From Ferrovibrio sp046297595 (GTDB lineage: Bacteria > Pseudomonadota > Alphaproteobacteria > Ferrovibrionales > Ferrovibrionaceae), in the NCBI RefSeq assembly GCF_046297595.1, contig NZ_JBKBHT010000002.1:248001-312000 (forward strand): DNA of 64,000 bases, written 5' to 3'. Below the pieces are notes generated by a model. That model had not been told where the DNA came from. It was given only the letters and a program-made list of their open reading frames with translations, and did not search any database. Shown piece after piece: positions 8,433 to 16,562 of this stretch (the first letter of the stretch is position 1; each line of letters opens with the position of its first letter). The position numbers were made by a program, and so were the translations under genes.

Positions 8433-10139
8433 TCATTCCGCCGGCTGCAAGGCGAGGATCTTCTGCGCCACCAGCACGGCCAGTGGTTCGGACTTGCCGC
8501 GCAGATGCACGGTTTCCTGCTGCCAGGACAGGGCCGCCATCGCGGCCGGCCCGGCGCGTTCGGCCACCTCGGCCGAGATCACCAGTTCGGCGCCGAAATC
8601 CTTGGTGGCGCTTTCCAGCCGGCTGGCGGTGTTGACCGCATCGCCCACAGCCGTGAGGTGCATGGCGCTGCCATGGCCCATCTCGCCCACGATGGCGGGG
8701 CCGCAATGGATGCCAATGCCCAGTTTCAGCATCTGGTCCAGGTCCATCTTCAGTGCCTCGTTCAGCCGCTGCAGGCCGGACGCCATGCGCTGCGCTGCAT
8801 CCAGCGCGCGACGGCAGCCTTCCTCGGGCCCTTCCTCAATGCCAAACAAGGCCATCACTCCATCGCCGATGAACTTGTCGAGCCGCCCGCCGGCGCCTTC
8901 CACCGCTTCGCCCATTGCCTTGAAATACTGGTTCAGCACGAACACCACATCGTAGGGCAGCTTGCTCTCCGACAGTTTGGTGAAGCCGCGCAGGTCTGCA
9001 AACAGGATGGCGATGCGCCGCTCGGCGCCCTGGGCATGGCTCGCGGTGCCATAGACTACTTTTGCCGGCACGCCGGCCGGCAGCAAAGGCGTGATCGAGA
9101 TATCCGCCTCGGGCCGGATCTGGCAGGCCAGGCGCACGCCGGGCGGCGCCCCAATTCGTTCCAGCACACGCTGCTCGGCGGCGTCGGGCAACGGCAGCAT
9201 CGCGAGGCCTTCGCCGCTCACCCGCACGCGGCAGGTGGAGCAACGACCCTGGCCGCCGCAGACGGCGGCATGGGGATAGCCGATGGCGCGGCTGGCCTCC
9301 AGCACGTTCAAGGCGCCGGACTGGCCGCGATAGCGCCGGCCATCGGGATATTGAATGGTGATGCTGCCGCGACGGCGCTGCAGCAGGGCCGAAAGGCCGC
9401 GGCCGATCAGGGCTGCCGCGAGCAGCACGATCATCACGCCATAGGCAAGCTCGATGGCGCGGAAGCCGAAATCCTGGCCGGCGGGTCCGGGCCAGTTCAG
9501 GCCGGCGCGGAAAGCGTCCAGCCATTCCTCGCGCTGCATCAACAGCATCACCGAGCGACCGCCCGACACGAACCCCAGGATGGCCAGCATCGGCAGCAGC
9601 AACGCGATGGCATAGAGGAAGGGCCAGGCCCGCTCGAAGGCGGGTTTCAGCCGAAGCCAGTAATAGACGCCGATGCAGCCATGGCCCCAGGCGATCAAAA
9701 TCAGCAGATTCTGGCGCAGGCCGATCTGCGGTTCCTGCACGAACAGCACCATCAGCACATAGGCGTATGAATCGTTGAGGTCGAAGGCGGCATTCATCGC
9801 CCGCGTGCCGATCACGTGGTCCACCGCCAGCGGCGGCACCAGAAGGCCGAGGGAGATCTGTACCCAGCCCTGCCAGGGAATGCCGCGGTAATGGCCACGC
9901 CGCAGCCAGTTGTAGAGCGCGAGCATCGGATGCAGCAGCACGGCTCCGTAGAGCAGGATGCTGCCCGGCCAGCTGCGCCACAGCAGGTTGAAGAGTATCG
10001 AGCCGCCTTCCATGGCCGACAGCGAGATCACGCCCAGGGCATGGTTGGTCAGATGGGTGAGCAGGAAGGTGAACAGTACTAGGCCGGAGGCCAGTTTGGT
10101 CCGGCTGTAGATGTCCTCGAATCGACCGCCCCCTGCCAT
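8433..10139 (-). CDS. CyaC-like adenylate cyclase with membrane anchor and 2Fe-2S domain
   Basis: A 568-residue class III nucleotide cyclase. Residues 1-250 contain about six membrane segments with candidate haem-ligand histidines H29, H33, H70, H83, H108 and H153, like the SdhC-type dihaem-b anchor of Sinorhizobium CyaC. Residues 258-350 form a plant-type ferredoxin domain with C294-x5-C300-x2-C303 and C339 as [2Fe-2S] ligands. The cyclase domain (about 372-560) has both metal aspartates, D382 in LFADLRGF and D426 in FIGDGVMALF, plus K422, which favours ATP. By homology it makes cAMP in response to quinone or redox state. It follows the tetR gene by 10 bp on the same strand, so both are probably transcribed from the TetR-controlled promoter. 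Confidence 0.88.
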   Translation of the reverse strand: MAGGGRFEDIYSRTKLASGLVLFTFLLTHLTNHALGVISLSAMEGGSILFNLLWRSWPGSILLYGAVLLHPMLALYNWLRRGHYRGIPWQGWVQISLGLLVPPLAVDHVIGTRAMNAAFDLNDSYAYVLMVLFVQEPQIGLRQNLLILIAWGHGCIGVYYWLRLKPAFERAWPFLYAIALLLPMLAILGFVSGGRSVMLLMQREEWLDAFRAGLNWPGPAGQDFGFRAIELAYGVMIVLLAAALIGRGLSALLQRRRGSITIQYPDGRRYRGQSGALNVLEASRAIGYPHAAVCGGQGRCSTCRVRVSGEGLAMLPLPDAAEQRVLERIGAPPGVRLACQIRPEADISITPLLPAGVPAKVVYGTASHAQGAERRIAILFADLRGFTKLSESKLPYDVVFVLNQYFKAMGEAVEGAGGRLDKFIGDGVMALFGIEEGPEEGCRRALDAAQRMASGLQRLNEALKMDLDQMLKLGIGIHCGPAIVGEMGHGSAMHLTAVGDAVNTASRLESATKDFGAELVISAEVAERAGPAAMAALSWQQETVHLRGKSEPLAVLVAQKILALQPAE

Positions 10140-10149
10140 GGGCAGGAGC

Positions 10150-10821
10150 CTAGGCGGGCGTTGCGTCCGCGTCCAGCCGGGCCGGTTTCACACTCCCGCT
10201 ATTTATATCGGCAGGTGCGAACAGCAGTTCCAGGTAGTTGCGGTAATGCCGGAACTGGGCTGCCACAGCCTTGGGGTCGCGTTGAACCTTCGAGAGGATA
10301 TAGGCGCCCTCGGCCTGCACCAGGCTCATCTCGGCAAGGCTTTTCAGGTCGACCGGCAGGCGCGGACGGTAAAACTTCATCGCCTCTTCCAGTTTTCCCA
10401 TGATGCGTGCAGTCCAATCGTCGAACACCCCACGCGTCACCGCCAGGGTGTTCTCGTCGAAAAGCTGCGACTCGTAGATGAACGAGGCGTAGAGGCAGCC
10501 GGGATAGGGCGCCGTCAGCTTGTCCAGCTCTTCCTCATACAGGCCCATGCAGATCAGCACCTGCTGCAGCGGATCGCGGCTCAAGCCTTCGGCCCGGTTC
10601 ATGTTGGCGTCCAGCATCGCCAGATCGTGGGCGGCGTCGCGCTGCACCAGCGCAAGCGCCAGGTCGGCCTTGGTCTTGAAATGGTAGAAGAAGCTGCCCT
10701 TGGTGATGCCGGCGCGGGTGATCACTGCATCCACCGAGGTGGCGGCGAAACCGCTTTCCAGGATCAGCGCCTGGGCGGCATCCATGATCGCTGTGCGGGT
10801 CGCCGTGCCGTCGCGGGCCAT
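10150..10821 (-). CDS. TetR family transcriptional regulator
   Basis: A 223-residue repressor. The N-terminal HTH reads TRTAIMDAAQALILESGF, then AGITKGSFFYHFKTKADL, the TetR recognition-helix signature. The C-terminal ligand domain is of the TetR_C type found in repressors that respond to electrophiles or hydrophobic compounds. The ATG at 10821 is chosen over upstream in-frame starts because GAGGAGTT lies 3-11 bases before it. A near-perfect palindrome sits between its probable -35 and -10 boxes, and a second related site lies at the divergent promoter, which implies autoregulation and control of the TPR gene. Confidence 0.88.
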   Translation of the reverse strand: MARDGTATRTAIMDAAQALILESGFAATSVDAVITRAGITKGSFFYHFKTKADLALALVQRDAAHDLAMLDANMNRAEGLSRDPLQQVLICMGLYEEELDKLTAPYPGCLYASFIYESQLFDENTLAVTRGVFDDWTARIMGKLEEAMKFYRPRLPVDLKSLAEMSLVQAEGAYILSKVQRDPKAVAAQFRHYRNYLELLFAPADINSGSVKPARLDADATPA

Positions 10822-10842
10822 TGGAACTCCTCTAAAACACTC

Positions 10843-10870
10843 AATATAAACCGTCCGGTCGGTTTCACAA
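10843..10870 (-). promoter_or_regulatory. tetR promoter with embedded TetR operator
   Basis: On the minus strand, TTGTGA (10870-10865) and TATATT (10848-10843) are spaced by 16 bases. The palindrome AAACCGTCCGGTCGGTTT (10848-10865) fills that spacer and is symmetric except for one central pair. A repressor bound there would block RNA polymerase directly. Confidence 0.7.
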
Positions 10871-10975
10871 GACGGTGAGTAACAACCCATTTTCCCATGT
10901 AAAACTGATAAAGCACCAATAAATTCAAATAAATGATTGATTCCCCCGGTTGCAGTCCGACAGGCCACATATACC

Positions 10976-11018
10976 TTGACGAATGGAAAAACTCTTATTT
11001 ATACCGACTGGTCAGTTT
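10976..11018 (+). promoter_or_regulatory. Promoter and second TetR operator for the TPR gene
   Basis: TTGACG (10976-10981) and TTATAC (10999-11004) are separated by 17 bases and make a near-consensus sigma-70 promoter. The sequence ATACCGACTGGTCAGTTT (11001-11018) overlaps the -10 box and resembles the operator in the tetR promoter (ACCG, central GG, C-GTTT). Both divergent units are therefore probably under the same TetR repressor. Confidence 0.65.
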
Positions 11019-11042
11019 GAAACACAGTCGGAGACGGACACG

Positions 11043-12376
11043 ATGATGAAGGATACTCACGGCCAGGTCTGCAGCGGGGCCACGGCCGAGGCCCTGGGGG
11101 GGGCTATGAAGAGGCGCTGGCCCAGTTCAACTGCTATCGCGGCAACCCGGTGGAGGCGATCGAGACTGTGATCGCCCAGCAACCCGACTTCGCCATGGCC
11201 CATGCCATGCGCGCCCATCTCTATCTCAGCGGCACCGAGGCGGCCGGACTGGCTCCGGCGCGCGACAGCATCGGACTGGCGCGGCGGCATGCCCGCACCG
11301 AACGCGAAAAGCTGCATGTCGCCGCCGCCGAGGCGCTGGCCGATGGCCGCTTCGACGATGCCGGCGAACGCTTCGACGACATTCTGCTCGATCATCCGCG
11401 CGACCTACTGGCCCTGCAGATGGGGCATCTGTTCGATTTCTATCGCGGCCTGTCGCGCAACCTGCGCGACCGCGTGCTGCGTGTGCTGCCGGCCTGGGAT
11501 GCCCGGCGCCCCGGCTGGCACGCGGTGCAGGGCATGCTGGCCTTCGGCCTGGAGGAAAGCGGCGATTATGCCCATGCCGAGGCTGCTGGCCGCGAGGCCT
11601 GCGCACTGGAGCCGCGCGATGCCTGGGCCCATCACGCCGTGGCCCATGTGATGGAAATGCAGGGTCGTGTTGAGGATGGCATCCGCTGGTCGCGCGACCG
11701 CATCCCGCACTGGGCCGAAGACAACATGATGGCCGTGCATAACTGGTGGCATCTCGCGCTGTTCCATCTGGACCGCGACGAGCATGACGAGGTTCTGGCG
11801 CTGTATGACCGCCATATCCGCGGCGGCCAGTCGACCGTTGTGCTCGACATGATCGATGCCTCGGCCATGCTGTGGCGGCTTTATCTGCGCGGCCTGGATG
11901 TCGGCATGAAACGCTGGGGTGAACTGGCCGAGGCCTGGTCGGGTTTGGTACAGGATGGCATCTACAGCTTCAACGACGCTCATGCGCTGATCAGTTTCAT
12001 CGGCGCCGGCCGGCGCGACCTGATCGAGCAGCAGATGACCACGCTGCGGCGTGCTGCCGCCGACAAACGGGGCGACAATGCTGCCATGGCGGCACAGATC
12101 GGTCTGCCGCTGTCGCAGGCCCTGCTGTCCTTCCAGGGCGGGCATTATGCCGACACGGTGCAGCGTCTGCGGCCGTTGCGCTATATCGCCAGCCGTTTCG
12201 GCGGCAGCCATGCCCAGCGTGACCTGTTCGATCTCACCCTGATCGAGGCCGCCAAGCGCGATGGTGATCTTGGCCTCGTGCAGGCCCTGAGTGCGGAGCG
12301 GCTGTTCCTGAAGCCGGCCAGCCCTATCGCCCAACGTTATCGTATGCTGGCTGAAGCGGGCCGGGCGGCGGCGTGA
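11043..12376 (+). pseudogene. TTC38-like tetratricopeptide repeat protein, frameshifted at a G8 tract
   Basis: The reading frame from 11150 encodes 408 residues of a TTC38-type TPR protein, with a run of helical repeats (for example REKLHVAAAEALADGRFDDA). The natural N-terminus lies in another frame: ATG at 11043 with GGAGA just upstream gives MMKDTHGQVCSGATAEAL, then a run of eight Gs (11096-11103), after which the family-like YEEALAQFNCYRGNPVEA continues in the other frame. Nine or six Gs would restore one 440-residue protein. The cause may be a sequencing error, a true mutation or slippage-based switching. Function is unknown; homologues are soluble scaffolds. Transcription is probably from the TetR-controlled promoter upstream. 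Confidence 0.7.
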
Positions 12377-12409
12377 TCGTGCCGTGTAAATACCGGCTGA
12401 GGCCGCCGC

Positions 12410-12913
12410 CTATACCGTAAAGGCGGGCCGCACCTGGTCGGCGAGCGCGCGCATCACGGCTTTCCAGTGTTGCTCGGCTTCCGGCCCGGTCGCGGCAAAG
12501 GCCTTGGCAAAGGCCTGGTATTGCAGGTCCGTCAGCTTGCTTTCCAGCGCCGCGCCCTTGGGCGTCAGCGTCAGCAACGCGAGCCGGCGATTGGTCGGCG
12601 CCGCTTTCTGCGCGACATATCCCTGCGCGACCAGATCGCGCAGCGGCCTGTGCAGAGCCTGGCGGGAAACCGCCAGCATCTCGATCAGGCTGCCGATGGC
12701 AATGCCGGGTTGGCGCGCCACCACATAGAGGATGCGGTGGTGCGGCCGTCCGAAGCCCAGCTTGTCGAGTACGCGGCCCGGCCCGGCAACGCCGGCGCGG
12801 TAGCCCAGATAAAACAGCGAAATGGTCTCGTCCACCGATCCGCGCAGCGAATCGAGGATGTCCCGGCGCGGGACCGGAATGCGTGGAGCAGGAGATTTTT
12901 TGGCGGCCGTCAT
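12410..12913 (-). CDS. MarR family transcriptional regulator
   Basis: A 167-residue winged-helix repressor. The core is IAIGSLIEMLAVSRQALHR (recognition helix), followed by a wing around TNRRLALLTLTPKG. The ATG at 12913 is preferred; the frame stays open upstream to a TTG at 12961, so the start is not certain, and neither has a strong ribosome site. It is divergent from the hydrolase/methyltransferase operon, and an ATATCAAT palindrome lies between the two, which is the usual MarR arrangement. The ligand is unknown. Confidence 0.83.
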   Translation of the reverse strand: MTAAKKSPAPRIPVPRRDILDSLRGSVDETISLFYLGYRAGVAGPGRVLDKLGFGRPHHRILYVVARQPGIAIGSLIEMLAVSRQALHRPLRDLVAQGYVAQKAAPTNRRLALLTLTPKGAALESKLTDLQYQAFAKAFAATGPEAEQHWKAVMRALADQVRPAFTV

Positions 12914-13008
12914 GGGCGGAGTCCAATCATCGGGCGGATGCGTCTGCGCAGCATACACCAATGATTCCAGAGGGCTAGCGGCCTGTTTTCGGTGTCAGGC
13001 CGACTAAT

Positions 13009-13048
13009 ATATCAATGCTATTGATATTAACAATAAGGTTGATATATT
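13009..13048 (+). promoter_or_regulatory. MarR-type operator overlapping a promoter
   Basis: ATATCAAT-GCT-ATTGATAT (13009-13027) is a perfect 8+8 inverted repeat, and a further half-site TTGATATA follows at 13039. A promoter TTGATA (13021-13026), 16-base spacer, TATATT (13043-13048) overlaps it, so binding of the divergent MarR protein would shut off the hydrolase operon. The block is AT-rich against GC-rich surroundings. Confidence 0.7.
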
Positions 13049-13075
13049 CGCCGCCGTTCAAAGGCGATCCCACCC

Positions 13076-14026
13076 ATGCACCGCATCATGCTCATTCTGC
13101 TCTTCTGTCTGATCTCACTGTCTCTGGTCGGCGCCGCCGCCTGGTTCCTGGCGCCGGCAGCCCCGCTCCGCGACCTTGTCGTGGCGGTCGAACGCAAACG
13201 CGCCGGCCTGGCCGCGAAAACGATTCTTGTCCAGGGCCATACCATCGCTTACCTCGAGGGCGGCCCGACCACCGATGCCGCCCCGATCCTGCTGGTGCAT
13301 GGCAGCAGCGGCGAAAAGGACAACTGGACCCGTATCGCGCGCTTCCTCACGCCTCGCCATCGCGTGATCGCCATCGATCTGCCAGGCTTCGGCGACAGTG
13401 CACGCTGGCCTGGCCATGATATTGGGTTGCAGGGGCAGGTTGCTGCCCTGGCGGCCATCGTCGATGCGCTCGGGCTGCGTAAGCTGCATCTCGGTGGCAA
13501 TTCCATGGGCGCGCGCGTCATAGCGCTGTATGCCGCCGCGCATCCCGACCGTGTGCGCAGCCTCTGGCTGCCCGGCCCGAGTGGAATCCTGTCGGCCATG
13601 CCGAGCGACCTGCTGCGACACCTGCAGGCGGGTGGCGACAATCCGTTGTTCATCCGCAGCATGACGGATTATCCCGTGTATCTGAGCTGGCTGATGATGC
13701 ATCCACCGTCCATTCCCGCGCCGGTCGGGCGCGCATTGGCCGAACGCGCACTCGGCAAGGCGGACTTCCATCGCAGCGTCTTCGACGCTTTTGCCCGCGA
13801 AACCGCGTCGCTGGAGCTCAGCGTCAGCGGCATGACGGTGCCGACCCGCATTGTCTGGGGCGAGCACGACCGCATCTGGCATGTCTCGGGCGCTGCATTG
13901 CTTGCCGATCATCTGACGCGGGCCTCGCTGCTGCTGCTGCCCTGCGGCCATTTGCCGATGATCGAGATGCCGGAAGCCGTCGCGACCGACTATCTCGCTT
14001 TCCTTTCGTCTCTGTCCACATCCTAG
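13076..14026 (+). CDS. Alpha/beta hydrolase, membrane-anchored
   Basis: A 316-residue alpha/beta-hydrolase. Residues 1-25 form an uncleaved signal anchor or signal peptide. The oxyanion motif is LVHGSSGEKDNW, the nucleophile elbow is GGNSMGA (Ser), and the late acid and histidine fit IVWGEHDRIW and PCGHLPMIEMPEA. The substrate cannot be deduced; esters, haloalkanes and epoxides are all handled by this fold. It is the first gene of a three-gene operon with an MddA-like methyltransferase and a second hydrolase, controlled by the divergent MarR. Confidence 0.85.
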   Translation: MHRIMLILLFCLISLSLVGAAAWFLAPAAPLRDLVVAVERKRAGLAAKTILVQGHTIAYLEGGPTTDAAPILLVHGSSGEKDNWTRIARFLTPRHRVIAIDLPGFGDSARWPGHDIGLQGQVAALAAIVDALGLRKLHLGGNSMGARVIALYAAAHPDRVRSLWLPGPSGILSAMPSDLLRHLQAGGDNPLFIRSMTDYPVYLSWLMMHPPSIPAPVGRALAERALGKADFHRSVFDAFARETASLELSVSGMTVPTRIVWGEHDRIWHVSGAALLADHLTRASLLLLPCGHLPMIEMPEAVATDYLAFLSSLSTS

Positions 14027-14036
14027 GAGTCCGACC

Positions 14037-14777
14037 ATGCCCGGAATGTTGTTTGCCCTGTTTGCCTATCTCGGTTTTGGTATCGCCGCGCTGGCCCTGG
14101 CGCTGTTCATCGCCGCCCCGCTCAGTGCCGGTCTGGGATTGCCCATTCATGTCGACGCCTCGCTCTGGCCTGTATCGTCGCCGTGGCTCGCCGGCGCTAT
14201 CGATCTCGGCCTGATCGTATTGTTCGGCCTGCAGCACAGCGTGATGGCGCGGCCCGGCTTCAAGCGGTGGATGTCGGCGACGGTGCCTTTGTATCTGCAA
14301 CGCGCCGTCTATCTGGTGGCAACGTCAATCATGGTGGCGGTGCTGATCGCGTTTTGGCAGCCGCTGCCGGCCATGATCTGGCAGGTGCACGACAGTTTCG
14401 CCGCCATGCTGATCTGGATGCTCTATGGCTTCGGCTGGCTGCTGCTGGTCGCCGCCACCTTCATGATCGACCATTTCGAGCTCTTCGGCCTGTCGCAGCC
14501 TTTCCGCCAGTGGCGCGGCCTGCCGGTGCCGCAGGACGAATTCCGCACCTCCTGGCTTTATCGCTACATGCGACATCCGATCTATACCGGCTGGCTGGTG
14601 ATCTTCTGGGCCACGCCGCAGATGTCGGTGGGCCATCTGCTCTTCGCCATTGGCATGAGCGCCTATATCGTGGTCGGCATCATCTATGAAGAACGCGATC
14701 TGATCGCAACCTTCGGCGGCCGTTATCGCGATTATCGCCACCGGGTTCCGGCGCTGATCCCCGGCCTGAAGATCTAG
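14037..14777 (+). CDS. mddA: Methanethiol S-methyltransferase-like membrane protein (MddA/NnrU/ICMT family)
   Basis: A 246-residue integral membrane protein with about six hydrophobic helices. Conserved blocks FGLQHSVMARPGFKRW, MIDHFELFGLSQPF and YRYMRHPIYTGWL, then IYEERDLIATFGGRYRDYR, are those of the isoprenylcysteine-methyltransferase superfamily, and the combination is closest to MddA, which methylates methanethiol to dimethyl sulfide using SAM. The start follows the hydrolase stop by 10 bp with AGGAG just upstream. The symbol rests on similarity recalled from the family rather than a search; an NnrU-type or general thiol methyltransferase is the alternative. Confidence 0.7.
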   Translation: MPGMLFALFAYLGFGIAALALALFIAAPLSAGLGLPIHVDASLWPVSSPWLAGAIDLGLIVLFGLQHSVMARPGFKRWMSATVPLYLQRAVYLVATSIMVAVLIAFWQPLPAMIWQVHDSFAAMLIWMLYGFGWLLLVAATFMIDHFELFGLSQPFRQWRGLPVPQDEFRTSWLYRYMRHPIYTGWLVIFWATPQMSVGHLLFAIGMSAYIVVGIIYEERDLIATFGGRYRDYRHRVPALIPGLKI

Positions 14778-14788
14778 GAGTGGCTGCG

Positions 14789-15637
14789 ATGCCGATGCTG
14801 GAAACGGCCATGGGCCGCCTGTCCTGGTTCGACAATGGTTGTGACGATGCCGATGCACCCCGCCTGATGCTGCTGCATTCCGGCGCGGCCTCGCACCGGC
14901 AATGGCGACCGCTGATCGCAGCGCTTGGTCCTGGCTGGCATATTGTCGCGCCCGATCTGATCGGCCATGGCGAAACGCCGATGCCCGATCATGGCAGGCC
15001 CACGCTGGAAGAGGAAATAGCCCTGCTGACCGCCTTGCTTGAGCGGATGGATGGCCCCATACATCTGGTCGGGCATTCCTATGGCGGCGCCATGGCACTG
15101 GAACTGGCGGGCCGCCAGCCGCACCGCATCGCCTCGCTGGCCATGTACGAGCCGGTGGCTTTCAGCCTGCTGCGCAACAGCGGCCAGCGCGATGCCTGGC
15201 GTGAAATCGCATCGGTGGCGCAGCGCCATATCGAACTGGTGGAAAGCGGCGATACGCGTACCGCCGCCATCGCGTTCCTCGATTACTGGGTCGGGCCCGG
15301 CGCCCTGCGGGCGATGCCCGAGCACATGCAGGCTTATGTCACGGGCTGCATGAATACGGTGGCGAGCGAATTCCGCGAGTTGCTGCAGGCACGCGAGAGC
15401 ATTGTCGTCGATCCGAAATCCCTGGCCATGCCGGTGCTGCTGCTTTGCGGCAGCAAAACCACGCTGGCGGCGCGCGGCGTGATTGCCGAATTGTGTCGTC
15501 TGCTGCCGGCCGCGCGTCATGTAAATCTGGCCGGCGCGGCCCACATGGCGCCGGTCACGCAGCCGGACCGGGTCAATCCATATCTGATCGATTTCCTGCA
15601 CACGGTCGCGGGGGTGATGGAGCCGCAGACGGCCTGA
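14789..15637 (+). CDS. Alpha/beta hydrolase
   Basis: A 282-residue soluble alpha/beta-hydrolase. HSGAASHRQW is the oxyanion region, GHSYGGAM the nucleophile elbow and AGAAHMAPVTQPD the catalytic-histidine region. ATG 14789 is chosen over the in-frame GTG at 14780 because AGGAG (14776-14780) gives an 8-base spacing only to the ATG. It overlaps none of its neighbours but lies 11 bp after the MddA-like gene, so it is probably the third gene of the MarR-controlled operon. The substrate is unknown. Confidence 0.85.
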   Translation: MPMLETAMGRLSWFDNGCDDADAPRLMLLHSGAASHRQWRPLIAALGPGWHIVAPDLIGHGETPMPDHGRPTLEEEIALLTALLERMDGPIHLVGHSYGGAMALELAGRQPHRIASLAMYEPVAFSLLRNSGQRDAWREIASVAQRHIELVESGDTRTAAIAFLDYWVGPGALRAMPEHMQAYVTGCMNTVASEFRELLQARESIVVDPKSLAMPVLLLCGSKTTLAARGVIAELCRLLPAARHVNLAGAAHMAPVTQPDRVNPYLIDFLHTVAGVMEPQTA

Positions 15638-15719
15638 TAACGCGCGGATGTTCTCCTGATGATCCGCTGCGTCCGTATCAAAGCGCGGAACCGGGGTTGT
15701 AATTCGGCGTTCGGCTCTT

Positions 15720-15748
15720 AAATATTCTCAGATATCCGAGAAATATTT
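15720..15748. promoter_or_regulatory. AT-rich palindrome before the trehalose operon
   Basis: AAATATT, then CTC-A-GATATC-C-GAG, then AAATATTT form an interrupted palindrome followed by TTTTT. It may be a weak terminator for the upstream operon or an operator for otsB. It stands out against GC-rich flanks. Confidence 0.4.
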
Positions 15749-15788
15749 TTCCATCACCCGGTTTTTCCGGGGGGGCGAGCCGTTGTTG

Positions 15789-16562
15789 ATGACCAACTCT
15801 GTTTCCTCCGGTGGGGCTATGCCGGCCCTGCCGCCATTCCCGCGATCCGACTGGGCGCTGTTCCTCGATATCGACGGCACGCTGCTCGATATCGCCGATG
15901 CACCTGATCGCGTCGTGGTGCCGCCCGATCTGCGCGAGCATCTGCGCATTGCCGCCGACCGTCTCGATGGCGCGCTCGCCCTGGTATCGGGCCGCGCGCT
16001 GGACAGCGTCGATCAGCTCTTCGATCCCCTGCGGCTCGCAGCCTCGGGCCAACATGGCAGCGAATGGCGTCCTACGCCCCATGCGCAGGTCCGTCCTGTC
16101 GCCGGCCTGCCGCTGCCCGAAAGCCTGCATCACGGCATCGCCCGCTTGGCCGACCTGCATCCCGGCATCCTGGTCGAACGCAAGAGCCATGCGCTCGCCG
16201 TGCATTACCGCCATGCGCCCGAGCTGGGCCCGCAGCTCGGCGCCCGGCTGGCCGAAGCCCTGGAAGGCCATGCCGGCCTGATGCTGATGCCGGGCCGGCA
16301 TGTCTGGGAGGTAAAGGATGCCACCCTGTCGAAAGGCTCGGCCGTGGAGCTGTTCCTGCGCGAACCGACCTTCGCCGGCCGCCGGCCGGTTTTCATCGGC
16401 GACGACCGCACGGATGAGGATGGTTTCCGCGCCGTGGAACGCGCGGGCGGCCTGGCGCTGCCGGTGGGCGGGCTCGCCCGCTCATGGCCGGAACGCCAAG
16501 GCTTTGCCGATGCACAGGCCGTGCGCGGCTGGCTTGCCGCTTTTGCGGAGCGCACGGCATGA
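15789..16562 (+). CDS. otsB: Trehalose-6-phosphate phosphatase
   Basis: A 257-residue HAD-superfamily phosphatase that removes phosphate from trehalose 6-phosphate. HAD motif I is LFLDIDGTLLDI with nucleophile D27 and acid D29, motif II VSGRAL, and motif IV FIGDDRTDEDGF. ATG 15789 is chosen; two TTG codons precede it in frame and a second ATG lies at 15819. It heads a tightly overlapping otsB / GH15 / otsA operon: its TGA overlaps the ATG of the next gene by 4 bases. Trehalose here is likely an osmoprotectant. Confidence 0.9.
   Translation: MTNSVSSGGAMPALPPFPRSDWALFLDIDGTLLDIADAPDRVVVPPDLREHLRIAADRLDGALALVSGRALDSVDQLFDPLRLAASGQHGSEWRPTPHAQVRPVAGLPLPESLHHGIARLADLHPGILVERKSHALAVHYRHAPELGPQLGARLAEALEGHAGLMLMPGRHVWEVKDATLSKGSAVELFLREPTFAGRRPVFIGDDRTDEDGFRAVERAGGLALPVGGLARSWPERQGFADAQAVRGWLAAFAERTA

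Noticed and set aside
16484..16558. Upstream start of the GH15 gene inside otsB
   Set aside because: The ATG at 16559 overlaps the otsB stop in the usual coupled manner; the upstream frame is Arg/Cys-rich shadow sequence.
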